This document shows, in pieces, positions 12,935 to 24,468 of a stretch of DNA of 64,000 bases (position 1 is the first letter of the stretch; every line of letters begins with the position of its first letter). The DNA is from Synaphobranchus kaupii. Taxonomy: Eukaryota > Chordata > Actinopteri > Anguilliformes > Synaphobranchidae. Location of the stretch: the NCBI GenBank assembly GCA_029718625.1, contig CM056376.1, forward strand, positions 121,674,264 to 121,738,263, read 5' to 3'. A model generated the notes under the pieces. It searched no databases, was not told where the DNA came from, and saw only the letters and a program-made list of their open reading frames with translations. The position numbers and the translations under genes are program-made.

Positions 12935-13315
12935 AGTGTCGGCCTTGAATTGCGACACATTTCTGGGCCAAGTGATGTGGCGATGAGTCCGGGTTGCCAC
13001 ATCACAACCGAGTCCATGCAGCAGGCTATGTGCTGTAACTGCACCAGCACTGGGCCACATGCTGCCAGACTCGGGCCAAACCCAGACCAGATCTGTGCAG
13101 AGTGGCTTATTTTATTCATTTTCACCAACCCTGATCCACACCTGAAGCAAATGTTTATACATGTAAAAAATAACATTTCTGTATTATAACTTGAACTAAC
13201 AATATCAGTACAGTTAAGTCGTAATGAGTCAGTCCACATCACTCGGCCCAGAATTGTGGCATGCAAGACTGAGTCGGAATGCCAGATCTGGGCCAGACCC
13301 ACTTGGCTACCTTGG

Positions 13316-14288
13316 ATATTGTGTACATTGCGGACAAAGTCACTTTGACTTCCAGGCAAAAGTGACACTGCGGGGGGACCTCCACAAATTCAATGCACAC
13401 CAATTGTGTGTGATGGTCTGGGGAAAGCACATTGATGAGGACGTTTTATTTTACATTAACCAGGGACAGACTGAGGTAGAAATCGTGTTATGTTTATCAA
13501 TAATAGAAAGAAAAGTTTCTACCTGAAAGTCAGTCCCTGGTTTTTAAACTGGTCTACTGTAGCAGATTTTAATATCTAGCTCTGTATATCTATTATTTAC
13601 AGGAGATGCAAAATATATAAAATTGCCATGTGTTTTTAATAAAATATCTAAGCAAATGGTTTTCTTTAGACCTGGGATTTACGTCCCTGTATGGTCCAGG
13701 GGAGCCATGGAGTATACAACTCACCCCACCTGTGTGCAGGTTAGGGGGGTGTTACACAGAGGACCTGCCCGCAAAGTATGGGAGGTCCTATGTCATTGGA
13801 TATCCCTCTATAATAGATTATTTTCATTTTGTTGATCTAACACGAAGATAACCTGTGGTTGACTGCTTTAAAAATAATGGCTTGGAATTCCCCTGCTGCA
13901 GGGTGCAGGCAGTTATGATTGCCCTCACAGTGTCACAGTGCTGATGTTGGTGGATCTTTCACATTACAGGAGCTGGGCTCATTCAACTTGTGTTCTCGGC
14001 TGATGTGCTTCAACACTGCCTAGGGAAAGGTCCCCTGTCACACTCTGCTACAAATAACATTGTGGTGTCATATGCAATCCGAGGGTTCCCAGGGTGTTGA
14101 GCCTCTGAAATAAACCCGGACTGAAAACTTTTTCATTTAAATTTTCTTTTGGGTGTCTTCCCCCTGAACCGTAGTTCCCCAGATGAAATATTTGTCAGTG
14201 TTAAAATGTCACAGCTGCTGAAGTGCTATATCCCGTGTGCATTGTGAACCTCTCTCCCGATCTCTATTGGCATACTTATAAAGTTATG
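13316..14288 (+). other. Unassigned stretch with exon-like open frames
   Basis: Two plus-strand frames look more protein-like than their surroundings. The first (about 13320-13455) includes the residues CGQSHFDFQAKVTLRGDLHK. The second (13660-13851) includes SLYGPGEPWSIQLTPP and lies after a plausible acceptor (TTCTTTAG ending about 13668). I do not recognise a family. A splice joining them in phase is not obvious, and the first frame begins inside the right end of the repeat element. They could be remnants of a transposon-carried or host gene, or chance. The rest of the stretch shows nothing recognisable. Confidence 0.25.
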
Positions 14289-14775
14289 TGAACCTCATTA
14301 CATTACATTACATTACATTTATTTAGCAGACGCTTTTATCCAAAGCGACGTACAGTAAGTGCGTACAGAGACATCATCATCATTACAGAACAGACGAGGC
14401 AAAGCACATCCTTTGCATAATGTAGCAGCTATCCCTAGCAATGAACGTTGACTGTAGTTCACAGTAAGCTGTGGGCAAATCAGCAACACCACACTTCCAC
14501 TCCAATACTATTATAAACTATACTATTATAAACCATTCCAAATACTATTATAAACTATGCTATTATAAACCATTCCAAATACTATTATAAACTATACTAT
14601 GATAAAACATTCCAAACACTATTATAAACTATAATAAACAGACAGGAAAACACAGGGAACAGGGAACTGATATTCCTAGGTGAGGATATCAGTCAAGGTG
14701 GAGTCTGAAGAGGTGTGTCTTCAGGCCTCGACGGAATGCAGGCAGGGTTGGAGTAGAACGTAGGGGAATGGGAAG

Positions 14776-17604
14776 TTAATTCCACCACTGAGGTGCTAAT
14801 GTGGAAAAACTCAGTCGGGACAAGCGAGAGCCTTTGACACGGAGGGGGGGAAGTGCCAGTCGCCCTGCTGTAGAAGAGCAAAGTGGTCGAGCAGGTACAT
14901 AGTTCTGGATTAAGTCCTGCAGGTAGGCGGGGCCTGTCCTATTGGCTGCAGTATAGGCCAGGGTCAGAACTTTGAACCTGATCCTGGCTGCAACTGGCAG
15001 CCAGTGGAGAGACCTCAGCAGGGGGGTTACGTGGGAAAATTTCGGGAGGTTGAACACAAGCCGGGCAGCTGCATTCTGGATGAGTTGAAGAGGCAGAATG
15101 GCGCAGGCCGGTAGGCTTGCGAGCAGGGAGTTGCAGTAGTCCAGGCGTGAGGTGACCATGGTCTGGACAAGAAGCTGGGTGGAGTAGGTGGTCAGGTACG
15201 GTCGAATCCTCCTGATGTTGTACAGGAGGAACCTGCAGGACCGTGCCGTCGCCCTGATGTGCTCTTTGAAGTCCAGCCGGTCGTCCAGGACCACCCCCAG
15301 GTTCCTTGCAGAGCGGGAGGCAGCCACCACGGTCCCATCAACGGTGATGGAGGGGTCATGTCGTGGGGAGGTCTTGTACGGCATGAAGAGGAGCTCTGTC
15401 TTTTCAAGGTTGAGCTTCAGGTGATGGGTAGCCATCCACTCAGAGATGTCAGTCAGACAAGCAGATATCCTCTCCTTAACCTGTGGGGTAGAGGGAGGGA
15501 AAGAGAGGAAGAGTTGAGTATCGTCAGCATAGCAATGGTATGAGAAGCCATGTGAATGGATTACTGAGCCAAGAGACTTAGTATACATAGAGAACAGCAG
15601 AGGACCCAGTACAGATCCCTGCGGGACTCCTGTAGACAGGGGACGAGGAGCAGAGACGGAACCCTTCCAGGAGACTTGGTAGGATCTATCAGTGAGATAC
15701 GATACAAACCAAGAGAGGGCAGTTCCAGAAATGCCCATCTCAGCGAGTGTGGAGATCAGGAGTTTGTGGTTGACCGTGTCGAATGCCGCAGACAGGTCAA
15801 GGAGAATCAGAACAGAGGAGAGGGAGGAGGCTCTAGCAGTGGCGAGTGCCTCAGTCACAGCCAGGAGAGCAGTTTCGGTGGAATGGCCGGTTCTGAAGCC
15901 AGACTGATGCGGGTCAAGCAGGTTGTTCTGGTGGAGAAAAACAGACAGTTGGTTAAGGACAGCACGTTCAATTGTTTTGGACAGGAAGGGCAAGAGAGAT
16001 ACAGGACGGTAGTTCCTGACATCAGCGGGATCTAAGCTAGGTTTTTTAAGGAGTGGGGTTACACGGGCAGTTTTAAAGGCAGCAGGAACATGGCCACAGA
16101 TTAGGGAGGTGTTACTAACGGAGGACAGATATGGAAGGAGCTCAGCAGATATAGACTGGAGGACTGCTGAAGGTATGGGGTCTAGTGGACAGGTGGTTGC
16201 GCGCTGGCGCGTCACCAGCTCGAGCACATCGGAGTCCTTCAGAGTCTTGAAGGACGACAGTGTAGCGATGGGTTCAGTATGGGGGATGTGGGGTGTCACC
16301 GGATGCGTGAAGGAGTTCCGGATCTCAGCCACCTTCCCCTCAAAGTGGGTCAGGAAGTCATCTGCAGAGAGGGAGGAGGGTGAAGGGGGTGAAGGGGGGG
16401 TGAGCAGGGAGGAGAAGGTGGAAAAGAGTTTACGTGGGTTAGATAGACATGTATCAATTTTCGACTGGAAAAATGAAGTTTTAGCTGATGTAGTTGCAGC
16501 TGTGAAGGCTGCCAGCAGAGTGTGGTAGGAGGCCAGGTCATCTGGGGATCTGGATTTCCTCCACTTTCTCTCAGCGGCTCGTAGCATGGTTCTGCTGGAT
16601 CTGAGAGAATCCGTCAGCCACGGGGAAGGGGGTGATAGTCGGGCTGGTTTGGAGACAAGAGGGCATAGTGAGTTGAGAGACTGAGAGAGGCATGAGTTAA
16701 ACACAGAGGTGGCGACATCAATGGGCATTTTAGCAAAGGTAGCAGGAGGAGGAAGTGCAGAGAGAGCAGAAGTAGTGAGAGAGGTGTGAGAGAGGGTGCG
16801 GAGATTTCTCCTGAACATAACAGCGGGTGGGTTGTTAGCGGATTTGAGGGAGAGTGGGCAGGAGAGAGAAAATGAGATAAAGAAATGGTCCGATACGTGG
16901 AGGGGGGTCACCGTGAGTTCAGATGTGGCGCAACTCCTGGTGAGTACAAGGTCCAGTTGGTTACCACCATTGTGGGTGGCAGGCGATGGGGACTGAGTGA
17001 GGGCAAAGGACTGGAGGAGTGAGGTGACACTGGATAGCTGGGCACTGTCTGGTTGGAGGTTGAAGTCTCCCAGTAGGATTACTGGGGTACCATCCTCAGG
17101 GAAGGAGCTCAGGAGTGTGTCCAGTTCATCCAGGAAAGCGCCGAGCGGACCTGGGGGGCGATAGAGAACAACAATGTTAAGTGCAGATGGGTGAGTTACA
17201 GTGACTGCATGAAACTCAAAGGAGGAGATATTCAGGCAGGGTACAGTGGGAATAGAGAATTTCCAGGACGTGGAAATGAGCAAACCAGTACCCCCGCCTC
17301 TGCCTGAGGCCCTGGGGGTGTGGGAGAAGGAGTAGCCAGCAGACAGAGCAGCTGGAGTGGCTGTGTTATCTGGAGTGATCCAGGTCTCAGTGAGAGCCAG
17401 GAAGTGGAGGGACTTCACCTTGACATATGCAGTGATGAAGTCAGCTTTCTGGACGGCTGACCGGCAGTTCCATAGTCCACCCACCACTGAGAGTTCCTTA
17501 TGAGAGGACAGCGGTGGGTAGACCAGGTTAGCCGGACAGCGTCTGCGGTGGTTGGGCCTCCAGGAGCGAGGCATGGAGCACAGAGGAATGGGGGTTAGAC
17601 ACAT
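14776..17604 (-). CDS. L2-clade LINE endonuclease/reverse transcriptase polyprotein, premature stop
   Basis: The 942-residue frame encodes the enzyme that nicks target DNA and copies the element RNA at the nick. Endonuclease landmarks in order: WNCRS (N46), TETW (E73), GDFN (D180, N182), QLDLV (D218) and SDH (238-240). Reverse-transcriptase landmarks: NYRPVSLLPF (531-540), QSGFRTGHSTETA (567-579), LDLSAAFD with D603, GVPQGSVLGP (659-668), YADD (692-695) and LNLEKTELL further on. The C-terminal block with LDYCNSLLASLP and LHWLPV is present. The frame stops at TAA just after WWN, in the expected W-W-N-E-L-P-type motif. Another 28 sense codons follow to a TGA at 14689-14691, so only the extreme C-terminus is cut off. 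There are no frameshifts or other stops. The start is the first ATG; a second Met at residue 11 is also possible. Confidence 0.93.
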   Translation of the reverse strand: MCLTPIPLCSMPRSWRPNHRRRCPANLVYPPLSSHKELSVVGGLWNCRSAVQKADFITAYVKVKSLHFLALTETWITPDNTATPAALSAGYSFSHTPRASGRGGGTGLLISTSWKFSIPTVPCLNISSFEFHAVTVTHPSALNIVVLYRPPGPLGAFLDELDTLLSSFPEDGTPVILLGDFNLQPDSAQLSSVTSLLQSFALTQSPSPATHNGGNQLDLVLTRSCATSELTVTPLHVSDHFFISFSLSCPLSLKSANNPPAVMFRRNLRTLSHTSLTTSALSALPPPATFAKMPIDVATSVFNSCLSQSLNSLCPLVSKPARLSPPSPWLTDSLRSSRTMLRAAERKWRKSRSPDDLASYHTLLAAFTAATTSAKTSFFQSKIDTCLSNPRKLFSTFSSLLTPPSPPSPSSLSADDFLTHFEGKVAEIRNSFTHPVTPHIPHTEPIATLSSFKTLKDSDVLELVTRQRATTCPLDPIPSAVLQSISAELLPYLSSVSNTSLICGHVPAAFKTARVTPLLKKPSLDPADVRNYRPVSLLPFLSKTIERAVLNQLSVFLHQNNLLDPHQSGFRTGHSTETALLAVTEALATARASSLSSVLILLDLSAAFDTVNHKLLISTLAEMGISGTALSWFVSYLTDRSYQVSWKGSVSAPRPLSTGVPQGSVLGPLLFSMYTKSLGSVIHSHGFSYHCYADDTQLFLSFPPSTPQVKERISACLTDISEWMATHHLKLNLEKTELLFMPYKTSPRHDPSITVDGTVVAASRSARNLGVVLDDRLDFKEHIRATARSCRFLLYNIRRIRPYLTTYSTQLLVQTMVTSRLDYCNSLLASLPACAILPLQLIQNAAARLVFNLPKFSHVTPLLRSLHWLPVAARIRFKVLTLAYTAANRTGPAYLQDLIQNYVPARPLCSSTAGRLALPPLRVKGSRLSRLSFSTLAPQWWN

Positions 17605-17750
17605 GGTAGGGGGTGAGAAGACAGGTTAGGTGGGGGAAGATCATTACAAACTGTTCAAATTACCGATGATGCCGTCTTCACGGCAGCCTCTACTTTAACT
17701 TATAGAGTTGGCTAATTTCTCGAATGCACTCAGCTGCTTGCAGGGCTAAT

Positions 17751-17981
17751 TCACTCAGGTGAATCTATTTGCGATTAGCAACACAAAACACTAGCAATTT
17801 ACTAGACCTAGAAACACAAAGCAAGTAAACAAGTGGTTGGTAATGCTGCAATTTACATTAACTAAACCGTGACTACACTACAAACAGTTCAATCAGCTAA
17901 CGCACAGCTGAACCAAATGAAAAAGACGATACTTAAGCCTATCCGACGGTAGATTGATAACGCAGGTCTGCTTGCACTCTG
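17751..17981 (-). repeat. LINE 5'-region unit, inner copy
   Basis: This 231-bp unit is repeated at 18010-18240 with only two differences that I can see (near positions 86 and 211 of the unit). A 28-base linker separates the copies. It lies just upstream of the LINE frame in element orientation, so it probably forms part of the 5' UTR or promoter. Confidence 0.85.
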
Positions 17982-18009
17982 AACTAGGAATGCAAAACAC
18001 GCTATTTAT

Positions 18010-18240
18010 TCACTCAGGTGAATCTATTTGCGATTAGCAACACAAAACACTAGCAATTTACTAGACCTAGAAACACAAAGCAAGTAAACAAGTGGTCGGT
18101 AATGCTGCAATTTACATTAACTAAACCGTGACTACACTACAAACAGTTCAATCAGCTAACGCACAGCTGAACCAAATGAAAAAGACGATACTTAAGCCTA
18201 TCCGACGGTAGATTGATAATGCAGGTCTGCTTGCACTCTG
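18010..18240 (-). repeat. LINE 5'-region unit, outer copy
   Basis: Outer of the two near-identical 231-bp units; period 259 bp including the linker 17982-18009. Its outer edge at 18240 is where the similarity stops, so it probably marks the 5' end of the LINE. Whether it drives transcription is inference by analogy with tandem 5' monomers in other LINEs. Confidence 0.8.
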
Positions 18241-19103
18241 TTTGATACTTTTGACACAAATCAGATTCCATTGTAAGCAACATAGCCGCAACATCGTCTC
18301 AATGGGCAAACTACCTCCACTCTGCATTGTGACTACCACCCACAGATGGTGGGCGACACAGTGCCTACATCAGCCCTATGTAGCTGCTATGCTGTCTGGG
18401 TTGCTTGTTTATCAGCCCGGCTCTGCTGTAGCTAGATAGAGCTATCTAGCTAGCTAGTTATGTAGCCTATAGATATGGTAAAGGTAAATGGCTCCAGGTA
18501 AAAAGAGGTGGAAACTATTTCACATAGTACGTACATAATATGGCATTTTACATTGCAACCGATCAGTGGTGTGACCATTTAGTGGGCTGCCAATCGGAAG
18601 TAAACTTGAGATAAATATTAATATACAACAGACATGCTCGCCTCTCATGTTTAGAAATGACATACTTTACATCAAAACTTTGCACACTAAGGAAACACAG
18701 GAGCACATTCAATGTTGTTTTCCGGATTCCGGATTTTTTTTTTTTAAAGTACTTGGAAAAAAGTAAGTATACATCAATCTTGGGGCTTAATTAACAATAA
18801 AATGTAACAGCAATGTGATTTCATATGGTCTTGAATTCCCAAGAAATGCATTTGTTTTTGGTACTAGCATACGGCTTATCTTGGTTTTTGGTGCTTGCAG
18901 GTTTTTTAACAAATTAGATTCTCCAAACTATTTTCAAAAGCAGGGTTATTCTTCTTTTATACTTCTGTATATTCAATTGAAAGGGTGAACATAAATCTTG
19001 TCTGTCTCAGTTCAAGGTGGGAGTTGAACTACCCAAACATCCCTTCAGGATCATTTTAAAAACGGCTTGGTATTCGCCACCTGGATAGAAGGTAGAGGAG
19101 GGA
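18241..19103. other. No recognised gene
   Basis: Flank of the LINE with short repeated TAGCTAGATAGAGCTATCTAGC-like patches near 18429-18460 and a poly-T at 18735-18744. No coding feature supported. Confidence 0.4.
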
Positions 19104-19151
19104 GTGTGTGTGTGTGTGTGTGTGTGTGTGTAGGGGGGGGGGGGGGGGGGG
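19104..19151. repeat. (TG)n plus poly-G tract
   Basis: About 14 TG units are followed by TA and a run of 19 G. Frames overlapping it (VCVCV and PPPPP stretches) are artefacts of the simple repeat. Confidence 0.95.
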
Positions 19152-19365
19152 ATGCCGTCCATAATTTTTTGATATTCACCACAAGCCCCCATTTGCTGTT
19201 CGAATGGACAGCACTGAGTGAAGGTGAGACAATGGGATTGGACAGAGGTTGGCAAAGTTTAATGGGCTGCTTGTTCATTGTTTTCAGAGGGAAACATTTT
19301 CCAGCTTTAATTTTTATTTTTCTTTCTTTGTGCTGTCGTCTGCTCTGAGAGCTGAGATACCATAA

Positions 19366-20262
19366 TACCCCTTTCACACACAAAACCAGGGAATAACACG
19401 GGATATTGAACACGGGTTCAACCTGCGTTTGACCCATTCACAACGCACTATGGTCCGCCATTCACACCAAGACCCTGGTCCGACATTCAAGACGTTATTG
19501 TTATTGAAACACACATTTGAAATAATGACTTTTAACAGAAAGGCTGTGAAACCATATGTTGCAAAACTATTTTCTATAAAAAAAGAATGACACAACCAAA
19601 TTAATTTCAAAATTTTTATTTCTAATATAACGGTTTTGATATAGGCTATAAAGGGGAAAATTTATCAAGGCATATTACAAACACACTGACAAAAGCGATA
19701 AAAAACACAAAATGGAAGAAGCAGCTAAAGTTATAAACCTATCCTTTCTATAACTACAATGCGCACAATTATTCATCCCCACCCTAAAGTCGTAATCATC
19801 TTCATCACACTATCGTAATGAATGATAATGAATAACTGTCTTCTTATCTCTTCTTCCCCTCGAATGCACAGAAGCTCTCTTACTTCAGAATATTGCCAAT
19901 TCTCTATACATTCTCTATTGTTTCGACTCGTAAACAATGCTGTTTGTTGCTTGTTGCTTTAAAAAACAGAGGTTTGTTTACCGCCAGCTAGCACAACATT
20001 ACGTTACCGGAACTTGTGTAGCCTACTTTCTAAGCGTCGTTGCCATCATAGTGCACCTCTGATTGTAAGCAATTGATTTGAAACCCAGGTCGAATAACCC
20101 GTGTTCCCCCTTTCACACCGAAGCCGAGCCGTGTCAGACGCGCGTAATTCCCGGATTGTGAGCAGGGTCACGGACCTGGGTTGAATAATGCGGTTTGGCC
20201 CTTTCACACCAACGGCAAACACCGGAATTACCTGGGTCATTGCTTCGGTGTGAAAGGGGCAT
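19366..20262. mobile_element. Putative DNA transposon with CCCCTTTCACAC ends
   Basis: The left end TACCCCTTTCACAC and the complement of the right end, GCCCCTTTCACACCGAAGC, form a short inverted repeat. Further copies of the CCCTTTCACACC motif lie inside at about 20106 and 20200, so the right end may contain a second, nested or duplicated terminus. The roughly 900-bp interior has no transposase frame. A target duplication could not be fixed. Confidence 0.5.
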
Positions 20263-20599
20263 GAGTGTGCCTTTTGCCCTTTTAAAAGTTTAGGGATGCT
20301 TTAAGGTGTTTTCCTGGATTGCAAGTTTTCAGCGAGACAAATGTATCTTCATCCTGGAACAGTTGCGCTCTAGACTCTCAGGTACAGCTCTCACGTCACT
20401 AAATCCAGCGAATCAATGTGCTGAACCCAATCTGCATGTTTTGCTTGTGTGTGGTTTGCATTTTGGTTTTGGTAGCCCCCCAATCTGATATACTTCACAA
20501 ATGACCAAAAACGAATATTTTGAAAGACACACAAAGTCACAGCAGGATTCCATGGTAATGCTGAAATATGGTAATGCTGAAATATATTTTGTGTTTTCT

Positions 20600-21079
20600 C
20601 ATGTCATTTCGTCTCACCTGTTCCTCGTTGTCTCTTCATTAGTCTGGCATAGAGTCTCCCCTGTTTCTTTGTTCTGTGCCTTGTGCCCTGCCTTCGTGCT
20701 TGTGTTCATTACTTTCCCGCGTTTATTCCTGTCTGCTCCCTGCCTGTTCCTGTTTTCAGTCCTGTGTTTACCCGTCCAGTTCCTGTTCTCCTGCCTGTCC
20801 TGCCTGTTTGTGTCCAGCCCCACTCCAGTCCTCCTGCCCGCCTGCCCTTCCCCATCCTAGCCGTGCTCCTGCCCTTCGCTCTCCTGTTCTCCTGCTCTGA
20901 CGGATCTCCCGGTTCTGACCCCTGCCTGTCCTGGACTTCGCCGTGCCTTCTCAGTATTGCTCTGTTGCCTGGACTCTGACCCCTGCCTGGACCTGACCCT
21001 TGTTCTGCCGCCCTTGAATAAAGCCTTATTCCTATTATTCCTTGGTGTCTGCGAGTGTTTCCGATCGGTTCACATAACA
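20600..21079 (+). mobile_element. Possible solo LTR
   Basis: A C/T-rich stretch with repeated CCTGCCTG/CCTGTTC motifs leads into a polyadenylation signal AATAAA (21018-21023). It ends about 56 bases later at a CA (CACATAACA), as fish retrotransposon LTRs do. I could not fix the 5' edge or a 5-bp target duplication, and no internal retroelement genes flank it. Several overlapping frames here are products of the biased composition. Alternative: another polypyrimidine-rich dispersed repeat. Confidence 0.4.
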
Positions 21080-23379
21080 GATTTGTTAATGAAAAATACA
21101 TAAATAGAGGGATTTCTCTCTTCAGTTTTATTTGTGTATTTTTAATATTGGGAGTAATCGGTACATTTAATTCCAATATCATGCAATTCAACCACGCCAC
21201 AGGCTGCGCTCACGTAACGGGCACATGCACACTTCCTTGTTCAAGCCACAGCCTTCGCTCTGGCTTGCCTCCGGGATTTGGCTACATTCGCGCGCATGCG
21301 CACATTTCCTTGCTCACGCATGAGGCTTCGATCAAGCGTGAGGCTTCTCCGACCCTGCAGCTAGACGCTTCTCCTCGGAGAACTACTTCGAAACAGCAGT
21401 GATTTGAAAACTCGTCGACGCGTGAGTATCGAGCGTCCCATCCCTACATAATATGAACATCTATGGATATTCCTTGTAGCGAGTGATAAAATATTAATAT
21501 CAAAGTGAAAAATATTTCACTTCTGCCCCACTACTTCATCTTTCATTAACATCCACAGAAGATATATAATATAATATCCCCTTATTTTAAAAAACAATGA
21601 ACGCCTGTTGTCCAAGGGAACGCTGACACATGGCCTGAAGAGAAATCAAGGCTGACTGGTCCCAGATCAGATTTTTGCCATCTGGGCTGACATGGGCCTC
21701 TGAGCCAAGCCAATATGGTCGGCCAGCACCATGTACACCAGACATCGGGCCCACAGGGTGGCATGTCCATGCCACAACGACCGCAGAGCACGCAGAGACA
21801 GAGGGAATGCATTGGCTAACTGTGTGTGGCACTGTTGCCAACACCACAAGCAAAACGCCTATCAGACAAGCAGAAAATCATGAAAATCTAAACAGAGATA
21901 GATTTATAAATAATTAAATGCCCTCACAGCCAGATAGATGATTATAACTCACAAAAAGTGTGGCAAAAGGGACCGCAGTCTGCCACATATCCCCTTTGAG
22001 TAATCCAAGGACGGCATTTATAATGGGATCCTGGCCTACGGCAAGAATGCGCAACCGACATAAATTGCATGAGAATCTTCCCTTTCACCCGGTTGAAGTG
22101 GTGTTGTGGTACAGTGATTGGGTATCATGGTTCATCACCAGAAGGTAGTTGGATCAAATAGGTAAGATTCAACAACCTGTAAACAAGGTAATATGTGAAG
22201 TATTGGCCCATGTAAACGTCTTTAATATGGGAGTCCACGAGGAAGTGCTTCACACAATAGGACCTGAATAGGAAACCCTGGCCCCTTGAACTATCAAGTT
22301 GTTTGCGATGAGTGGGTTGCTCAAACTTTTGATTTGATCTACCTTTTAACTGCATATTTTTGCAGTGAACAGCAACATAAAGTCAGAATTTATGTTGCCA
22401 CTGTAATCTGCAAACAACAAAGACATGCATCTTGCAAAAGGGGTGCTCTAAATAGGTTCCTTTGAATATCATTACTGTTTCCACATACTTACCAGTTTAA
22501 CCTAATATCCATGTGGTTATGTCAGAGGTCATGCACTAAAACATATGTTAAATGGATGGAACCTGCTTACTGTACATATATTAAAATGTAAAATGACAAA
22601 GACAACCCTTTCCCAATTTAAAGGTGATCTTCCTCTTACAGTGCTTCAGAGTCTATCTTTATCACCCCTCCCCCACACTACCCACATGCATGTTTGCAGA
22701 TGCTTGCTAATTATAAACCACCGCTACTTTAGCTCCTGCGTTAGACAATTATACTGCCCAAAAATAGTCAATGATTGTAGACTGTTCAAAACAACGTATT
22801 TACTAGGGTTACCTAGCAACACCATATCGTCAAGCAAACCAGTTGCTGACAACATGGGCCCTGAATAATAGTATCATTTTGTTGTTTATTTCATTATTTT
22901 AAATGATAATGCATTCTTATGTAGTTTTTTCAGTTGCTGTTCATATAGTGTTGTTCAGTGTTGTTCATAATATTTCAAGTGCAATCTTTTAGGCCTAACA
23001 AAAGCTTTGCACGTGTTTGCATGAGCACTGAACGAGATGTCAACTTCGCTGTTAAACATAGTTATCTGTATACCTATGTTTTACATGCATGTTCACTTAC
23101 ATGGTATATCAAATCAGTGTGAGTTAGCTAGATTATGAAATAGCTTGGAATATTCTGTTTTATGGCATCATGAAAAGGAATAGGCTCAACATGGATTACC
23201 ATTTTCATTTGAGGCAGTTAACTGGAAGAAATCCATCAAACCACCTTTGTTAAGTACATCACATAATATCTAATCAGATATTATCAGTGTTCATTCTGTC
23301 AATGAAAATTCAGATGATAATATTTAATCAACAAAGCTTTTTTCATTATGACTACATTTTTTAAAATTTCGTTCTGACT
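21080..23379. other. No recognised gene
   Basis: The segment 21180-21447 is GC- and CpG-richer than its surroundings and ends in GAGCGTCCCATCCCTA, resembling a hAT-type terminus, but no partner end was found. GGCC/CCAGA motifs at 21650-21770 are reminiscent of the elements at 11793 and 58853, without clear inverted repeats. The remainder is unrecognised. Confidence 0.35.
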
Positions 23380-23380
23380 A

Positions 23381-23405
23381 ATATATATATATATATATAT
23401 ATATA
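23381..23405. repeat. (TA)n microsatellite
   Basis: About 12 TA units. Confidence 0.9.
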
Positions 23406-23578
23406 CATTTGTCCAAATGGGGTCCACTTGAAATATGTTCCATATCAAGAACATTTATTCAGGACCACATTTCTAAATAAAGGCAAAACAACAGAGCCTT
23501 TGAAATTACAATTAAATTTACAATTAATTTCAATTAAAATGTATGCAGCTTAGACATCCTCATATATATAGATATAGA

Positions 23579-24305
<727 letters not shown>

Positions 24306-24468
24306 GGGTATACTGTGAAGCAGGATTACCGAGTTAGCTCGATAACTGCACTGACTAAAACCCAGAACAGCTCTTCTTACTTCAGTGCATGTTCCAGATT
24401 TGGGAGGGTTCTGGGTTTTACTCAGTGCAGTTATCCAGCTAACTCGGTAATCCTGCTTCGTATACCCC
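24306..24468. mobile_element. Palindromic MITE
   Basis: A left arm of about 62 bases (24306-24368, starting GGGTATACTGTGAAGCAGG) is nearly the perfect complement of the right arm (24408-24468). Both arms include GATTACCGAGTTAGCT, GATAACTGCACTGA and AAACCCAGAAC. The loop is about 40 bases. GAAG occurs just outside both ends but not at equal distance, so the target duplication is uncertain. The near-identical mirrored frames on the two strands here are artefacts of the palindrome. Confidence 0.8.

Larger units (their letters stand above)
11793..13315. mobile_element. GGCC-rich inverted-repeat element split by a hAT insertion
   Basis: The ends CCAGGTAGCCAAATGTGTCT and (complement) CCAAGGTAGCCAAGTGGGTC are inverted repeats of about 26 bases. 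With the nested hAT element (11850-12934) and one copy of its target duplication removed, about 430 bp remain. That interior is rich in GGCCCAGA and TCTGGGCC motifs, like the element at 58853-59334. It has no coding capacity. Superfamily and target duplication are unresolved. Confidence 0.7.
14289..18240 (-). mobile_element. Near full-length L2-clade LINE retrotransposon
   Basis: On the minus strand the element begins at about 18240 with two 231-bp 5' units, then a single long frame (start 17604), a short 3' UTR, and the tail TTTAGCAGACGCTTTTATCC (plus-strand reading, 14316-14344). It ends in (TAATG)n at 14295-14319. The protein carries an APE-type endonuclease and a reverse transcriptase, the layout of L2/CR1-type LINEs. 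The 3' tail is the one fish SINEs share. No separate ORF1 is visible between the 5' units and the start codon. No clear target duplication was found, which is common for this clade. At about 3.95 kb it is the most complete element in the window. Confidence 0.92.

Noticed and set aside
15192..17000. Many plus-strand frames opposite the LINE gene (for example 15676-16035 and 16109-16528)
   Set aside because: They are complements of the LINE coding frame and reflect its codon composition.
21180..21447. CpG-rich segment as a promoter or CpG island
   Set aside because: Too short, next to a hAT-like terminus and a possible LTR, and no transcript-like feature downstream; more likely transposon-derived.
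21590..21860. Third GGCC-rich inverted-repeat element
   Set aside because: The CCAGA/TCTGG motifs are suggestive but no paired termini could be found.
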